Assembly (NCBI GenBank): GCA_036346395.1 | Contig: CM070602.1 | Location: forward strand, 15,075,098-15,139,097 | Direction: 5' to 3' | Source of the DNA: Hsuehochloa calcarea | Lineage: Eukaryota > Streptophyta > Magnoliopsida > Poales > Poaceae | Length of the DNA: 64,000 bases | Part shown: positions 59,278 to 64,000 of the stretch, in pieces | How the letters are laid out: each line of letters starts with the position of its first letter | Numbering within the stretch: position 1 is the first letter of the stretch | The notes under the pieces: model-generated | The model's input: the letters and a program-made list of their open reading frames with translations, nothing else | Databases searched by the model: none | What the model was told of the DNA's origin: nothing | Translations under genes and position numbers: made by a program

Positions 59278-62200
59278 TCAGTACGCATGGTTGGGCAGCA
59301 TGGTTCTTCCAGCACGGTGCGGGTGGAGGGCGCAGGCGCAGTGGACAGATGTCAGGCTGAGGCAGCCACTGATGATCAGAGAGTGCCTTTCTGGACAGGT
59401 GTGGAGTGCCGGGAAGGAGTCGCAGACTGCCTGAACGGCTGGAGGTGTCAAGGCCGTGCATTGGCTGATGTTGAGGTTTGCAAGCCCGTCTTCTTCTTTG
59501 GAGCGGCTGTTCCTCACTGTATCCCACCTCCCACGTTTGCTCTTCACGTGGCTGTTTGCAAGGGAGTACATGGCACGGTCGGTGATGTTCTGGCAGTAAT
59601 ACAGGCCTAAAGAACGCAGGTGCGGACACCCATTGGCAAGAGCAATAACACTCTCATCTGCAACGAAGGATTGGAACAAAGTTAGCGTTTAAGATGCTCA
59701 GGGCCCACTAGAAGCTGCAAGGAAAGCCCCTACAGGGCTTCGCTTGAAACCAGGACTTGACAACAAACATCACTATCTACTATCTAGTAAAGAGTAAATT
59801 GTATTCTAGTATACAGCAACCAAGTGCCTCAGAAACAATGCTATTGCCGTGTGCTGAAATACAACGTTAGGTTACCTTGAAGATTAGCACTTTATAATAC
59901 AAACAAACATACCAACACCTTTGCTTATCTTCATCAACCAATGAAGAGCAATAGGTTATCCATAGAATCAGATCATGAACAAATGCTGTAAATTACCTGT
60001 TATAAGAACACAACCACATAAGTCCAGAGCCCTGAGATCAGGGCAACCTGATGCCAACCTAGTCACTCCCTTATCTGAGACATCCTCACACCAACCTAGG
60101 CTTAGAGATTGCAGCTGCCCGCAGTTACGGGCTATGGCCTGTATCAAGATTTCAGAAACTAAATGGAAGTTCATGAAAACATGCTAAGCAAAATAGCAAA
60201 TCATGGGTTAACCAAAATACCTGCAAAGCTTTGTCAGTTGCTGCCTTCCCACATCCACACAGATTCAAACACTTCAGGTTTTTACAGTGGCAACTAAGGT
60301 AGGTTAAGGCAGTATCACTGAAACTGGAACATCCACTGATGTTCAGTCTTGTAAGCTGAGGGCATCCATGAGCCAGTGCATACAAGGAGCGGTCACTAAG
60401 CCTAAAGCTTCTGCTGAGGTCTAACTCACGTAGATCATGACAGTAATTAGCAACAGACTCTACTGCACTGTCTTCAAGCTGAGGTTTGTATTGGCGAAGA
60501 GCGAGAACTTGAAGTTTTGTAAACTTGTGAGCAAGTGATATCATTAAGTTACTCATGTTCTGCTGGCACCTACAAATGGTACAATTTTCAGGTCAACCAA
60601 CAAATCTTTAAAAAGCACATATCACCAACTATAACTCATTGGTAAGGCTTGTGAGAATGTGGAGAATCATTTGAAGATATGCTGAAAAAAATGAAAAGAT
60701 GCACCAATGAAACCAGTAAGCATAGAAGGGTGAAAGCCAACTAATGTATTTCTTTATGGAAAAGATCAAAACATTGCATTACTTAATCTAGGAATAATAT
60801 GGGAAACAGGTGCACTTATTGGTGCTCCTCAGCAAAATATGTAATATTTGTGAAATTTAGCGACCAATCTTCGTTCAGGTAGATGTCAGATATTCTGTTG
60901 CTTTTCATATTAATCTTTTGTATAGTTAGTGTTGTATATATTATAACTGATCTGTCAAATATGCTTTTGGCATTACTTCAAATGAAAAAAAGAGAGTCTA
61001 TTCTTAGCTTTTCAGGCCTTAAGATAATAGGCCTGGGAAAAGATGCCTACATATATCACAATATATGCCTCAATTCCAATGCTATTTGTATGCTTGATTC
61101 CACCCCAATTTGTTGCATCAAACATGTGCCTATAATCCTCTAGGTTAATACTGATTAGTGTTCTTACTTCTTGTTTAATGAATGTAATTGTATCTTTTAT
61201 GCCCCTAAAAAAACTAGATTGTCATACTCAGAAAGCATTCCTAAATTTTTGGAATAACAATTACTAAATTTATCCATTTCATCAAATATTTAATAACTCA
61301 GGGAGTTTGACTTTGTGGCTCGTTCAGTTGGACACTAGTCAATTCACCATCAAAAACTAAAAGTTAAGTTAATGAAGAGTTTCAGAAGTGTTTGGAAGTT
61401 TCTTATGCTGTAACATGCACACACATATCCATTATACAAAATGATAAGTTCCATAAACATAAAAACTTCAAAAGGGCCCATTGCTGACTAGACGTGCAAG
61501 CGGGCGGTTAGACCCATTAGCCCTCATGGCCCGCCCCAAAAATTTTGGCACCAAAGGTTATTGGGCTGGCCCCAAAAATTTTGGCACCAAAGGTTATTGG
61601 GCCGGCCCCAAAATAAAAAGGTCCAATAGGGACAGTAACCCATCGATGCTAGGGTCGAACCGGTCCCCATGGGCTGCCCTGGCCTTGACTTGCGAGCGGC
61701 CGAGCGCCACGCGGCTACGCCACCTCCTCCCCCTCCACCTACCCCGATCGCAAGCGTTGCCTCCCGCTCCGCCTCCACCTACCCTAGAACCCAGCTCTGT
61801 GCCACCGTCGCCTCCGCTAGCTATGAGCTCATCCCAGACGTCTACCTCGAGCTTGTCCACGCCACGAATAGGGCAAGGAGGTCGTAGTCACCAGCAAGGG
61901 GCACCGGCGTGGAGGTCGTCTCCAGATCTGGAAGCCGGCGTCGCCATCCTTGCCGCCCAGTGGTCCTCTTCATCAGCTCCAACGTTGTCATCCTAGCCGT
62001 CGGGTGTGCTCCTCACCCTATTCTCCGGTCGCCGTGTCACCCAATGTAGTCTCCCTCGCCTTCGAACGTCTCCCCAGCGTACTTCGCCGCCGATGCTGAC
62101 CGGCTCCCAGCCAATGACATCCAGATCCGGTCGCATCCGAACCGCTGACGTCCAGATCGGGGCGGATACAACCTTCTTCTTCTCCTTCGTCACCACCCGG

Positions 62201-63375
62201 GGACACGCCAGCGTCGTCATCTTCATCGGCATCTTCTTCGCCGTATACTCCTCGCCGCCATCGTTGTGTACCATGCCGCCATCCTCTCCTGTGTCGGCGT
62301 CCTGCGCCGCTTCGCTGTGGTCATTGTCCTCCGTGCCGTCAAGTACATCACCGCCATGGTCATCGACTCATCGTCCTCCCATGCTGCAGTGTTCTGCCGG
62401 TCGACCCATGGTTCGGATCTGTTCCCACCCAAGATTGGTTCGGGCCGACCATGACCCTAAATTTTCCTCACGGGACATGGAGGTCAAGTTGTGTGCCGGA
62501 CCACCTGCATCCCTATTGTTGACTAATACAAAATAACTGAATAAATGGACAAGTTGCTTTCAGAACCGAAAATAATAAAGGATAAGCTGAGAGCTTTGGA
62601 CAGACAAACATACAAGGTTACACGGAAAAGAAAACAAATGAAATGTCATAGCACTTTCCCCTGAAACATAGAGCTACCTCACAATAATCAAAGAGGAAGC
62701 AAACAAAATAACCTATGTCTGAAATGCACTACCATGTCGAACCAGTACACTACCTTGGTTGCAGCATCATGTAGGATGGGTGCAGATGGAGTCTAAGAAC
62801 ATGGGATTAGTTACTTTTCTATTACAGAATATGTGATTGAATAATAGGAAAATGGTCCACAGGATAATGAGTTCGAGACACGTCAGAGGATTAGAGAATA
62901 CAATCTAGTAAGAATGCCATATTATCATATCCGAATTTCTCTAGTCCAAGAGCTACTCCACCACCTTTTAATAATCAAAGTCAATTGAGATCTTTCCACC
63001 AATTTACCTAATGGGTGTATATGTAATGTTGTGCAAAATTGAGCCCACCTCACACCAACAAGAGACAATACCTGTCGATCTTAAGAACTAGACTGAAGGA
63101 TACAAACTTGCTTACCATGAGAGGGAAAGATTAGTGAACCCACATCCCAATGCGTCACGCCAGCCAGTACAAACACCAGATGCCACAATGACCATCCGAT
63201 CATCTCCAACTATTGATATAATGCGCAGCAGCAGCTCCATCGGAAGGTCCTTCCACCCTGACAATGTAGGCATTGCGCCACCATTTTCAGCCTGTCCCCT
63301 CCCGCTGCCAGTAGACACCATGAGGCTCCTGAACCATGCATCCAATTCCCCATTTACTGGCCTTCCACTAACCAT
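59278..63375 (-). CDS. SKP2A: SKP2A-like F-box/LRR protein, four exons, intact
   Basis: Substrate receptor of an SCF ubiquitin ligase. Arabidopsis SKP2A marks cell-cycle factors (E2FC, DPB) for degradation and binds auxin. Exons: 63375-63116, 60569-60221, 60138-59997 and 59657-59278, all with GT-AG borders. They sum to 1131 bases, 376 residues, against about 360 for the Arabidopsis proteins. The F-box is at residues about 41-82 (WKDLPMELLLRIISIVGDD, VASGVCTGWRDALGCG). At least six cysteine-containing LRRs follow (KFTKLQVLALRQYKPQLED, HDLRELDLSRSFRLSDRSL, CPQLTRLNISGCSSFSDTAL, LKCLNLCGC, LQSLSLGWCEDVSDKG, LRALDLCGCVLIT, LRSLGLYYCQNITDRAM). The family's end follows (LNISQCTALTPPAVQAVCDS, SLIISGCLSLTSVHCAC). 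A 5' UTR intron acceptor lies at 63408-63407. Intron 1 (2546 bp) holds a GC-rich insertion. No lesion was found. Confidence 0.95.
61480..62540. mobile_element. GC-rich insertion in intron 1 of the F-box gene
   Basis: Sharp rise in GC content from about 61490 to 62500 within an AT-rich intron. It has long open readings on both strands (61481-61996 and 62006-62536 plus) but no recognisable family. At the left end a 36-bp unit, CCCCAAAAATTTTGGCACCA onward, is repeated at 61534 and 61570 with a partial third copy at 61606. This looks like an inserted transposon or captured gene fragment. Termini and target duplication were not found. Confidence 0.5.
61534..61613. repeat. 36-bp tandem repeat at the edge of the intron insertion
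   Basis: Two full copies (61534 and 61570) and a partial third (61606). Each begins with the palindromic CCCCAAAAATTTTGG-like word; the copies differ at one base. Confidence 0.9.
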
Positions 63376-63406
63376 TTTCAATACTACTTCGAGCACCAAG
63401 CTACTC

Positions 63407-64000
63407 CTGCAATTACCAAGCATGTAATCAATACAGTGGCAAACCTATACATAATTGCATCATATGGCAGCTTTTCAACCAGCAGCTTCTTGCAAACTAT
63501 GAGGGGTAATGATAGCTGCAACTAGAGACGATATAGCAATCAAGCAGCTCATATAAGAATTACCGCAAACATAAGATATTTTTGTGCGACCAATTTCTTG
63601 GAAACGTACATAATTAAACTGAAATCTCATAGACACAACTCCTGAAAAGGTAAAATCAGGTTATAGTTATAACTTATACGATCAAAACAGTTGCTCAGGA
63701 TGGAACCAAGCTGGAACCTGAAACAGCACTGATCTCTCAAAAGTTTTCTAAGCACACCAAATTCACTTAAACTGAGAAAATGGTAAGAGCTCTGTAATGA
63801 ACAATCAGATGACCAAGAATAGGCACGGGACTAAGAGATTTAAGTAACGCACCTATGCCTCAGAAGAGAAACTAACAGAACACCACGAAAGAACCGGAAT
63901 GAGCCTCCAAAACAAAGTTACAATGAACAACCACACGAAGAATTCGCGAAATACTGTGGATCAATCAAGATTGTTTTCATCGCAGGGAAGAACTGCGGAT
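63407..64000 (-). other. Upstream region of the F-box gene with a 5' UTR intron
   Basis: On the minus strand GGTAATTGCAG ends at 63407, followed by 31 bases to the ATG. This marks a likely 5' UTR intron that extends rightwards. The promoter and first exon may lie beyond the window. No other gene is visible to 64000. Confidence 0.45.

Noticed and set aside
1..64000. tRNA, rRNA or known small-RNA genes
   Set aside because: I saw no cloverleaf with matching promoter boxes and no rRNA words; the only tRNA-related strings are retroelement primer-binding sites.

Overview
This is plant nuclear DNA, almost certainly from a grass and most probably Oryza or a close relative. The genes have GT-AG introns, the exons are GC-rich in an AT-rich background, and the SWEET protein reads almost like rice SWEET1b. 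The repeats are typical grass families: copia elements of the RIRE1/Angela type, gypsy LTRs with ends of the TGTAACACCCC type, CACTA subterminal arrays, hAT MITEs and a TRIM. A block of exactly 100 N (11227-11326) marks an assembly gap. Four single-copy genes lie in a sea of transposons.

Layout. 1-516: 5' end of an amino acid permease gene on the minus strand, running off the left edge and carrying a 1-bp frameshift. 700-6500: intergenic, with a CACTA-like subterminal array (2892-3290) and a complete hAT-type MITE with an 8-bp target duplication (4571-5333). 6540-11226: a retroelement with a 'gypsy-type transposon' domain and coiled-coil exons, ending in a tandem array at the N gap. 11337-13400: copia gag debris and a truncated LTR. 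13480-16493: a decayed CACTA element with Ptta/En/Spm-like transposase remains and an intact right terminus. 16500-20260: no recognised gene. 20264-32560: a long gypsy-like LTR region split by a 7.8-kb gag-only copia-type element (23889-31649) on the minus strand. 32997-35405: intact SWEET1b. 36140-38410: a second CACTA-like block. 38413-46912: a nest of copia elements, including solo LTRs inserted one in another and a 708-bp TRIM inside gag. 47190-48060: hAT transposase debris. 48411-49181: a second copy of the MITE family. 49292-54205: two tandem AT-rich repeat units of about 2.45 kb. 54823-58230: a PAT1/CIGR-type GRAS gene on the minus strand, damaged by many small deletions and one in-frame stop. 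59278-63375: an intact four-exon SKP2A-like F-box/LRR gene on the minus strand, with a GC-rich insertion in intron 1.

The four genes do not form an operon or a pathway. They cover amino acid transport, sugar transport, a transcriptional regulator and a ubiquitin-ligase substrate receptor, kept as a microsyntenic island while transposons filled the spaces. SWEET1b and SKP2A have perfectly closed reading frames (765 and 1131 coding bases). The GRAS gene and the permease do not, and the GRAS lesions are short deletions, mostly in base runs, so local consensus error competes with true pseudogenisation. I found no previously undescribed system that I could defend. The most informative structures are the multi-level LTR nest, the TRIM, the gag-only element and the pattern of deletions.
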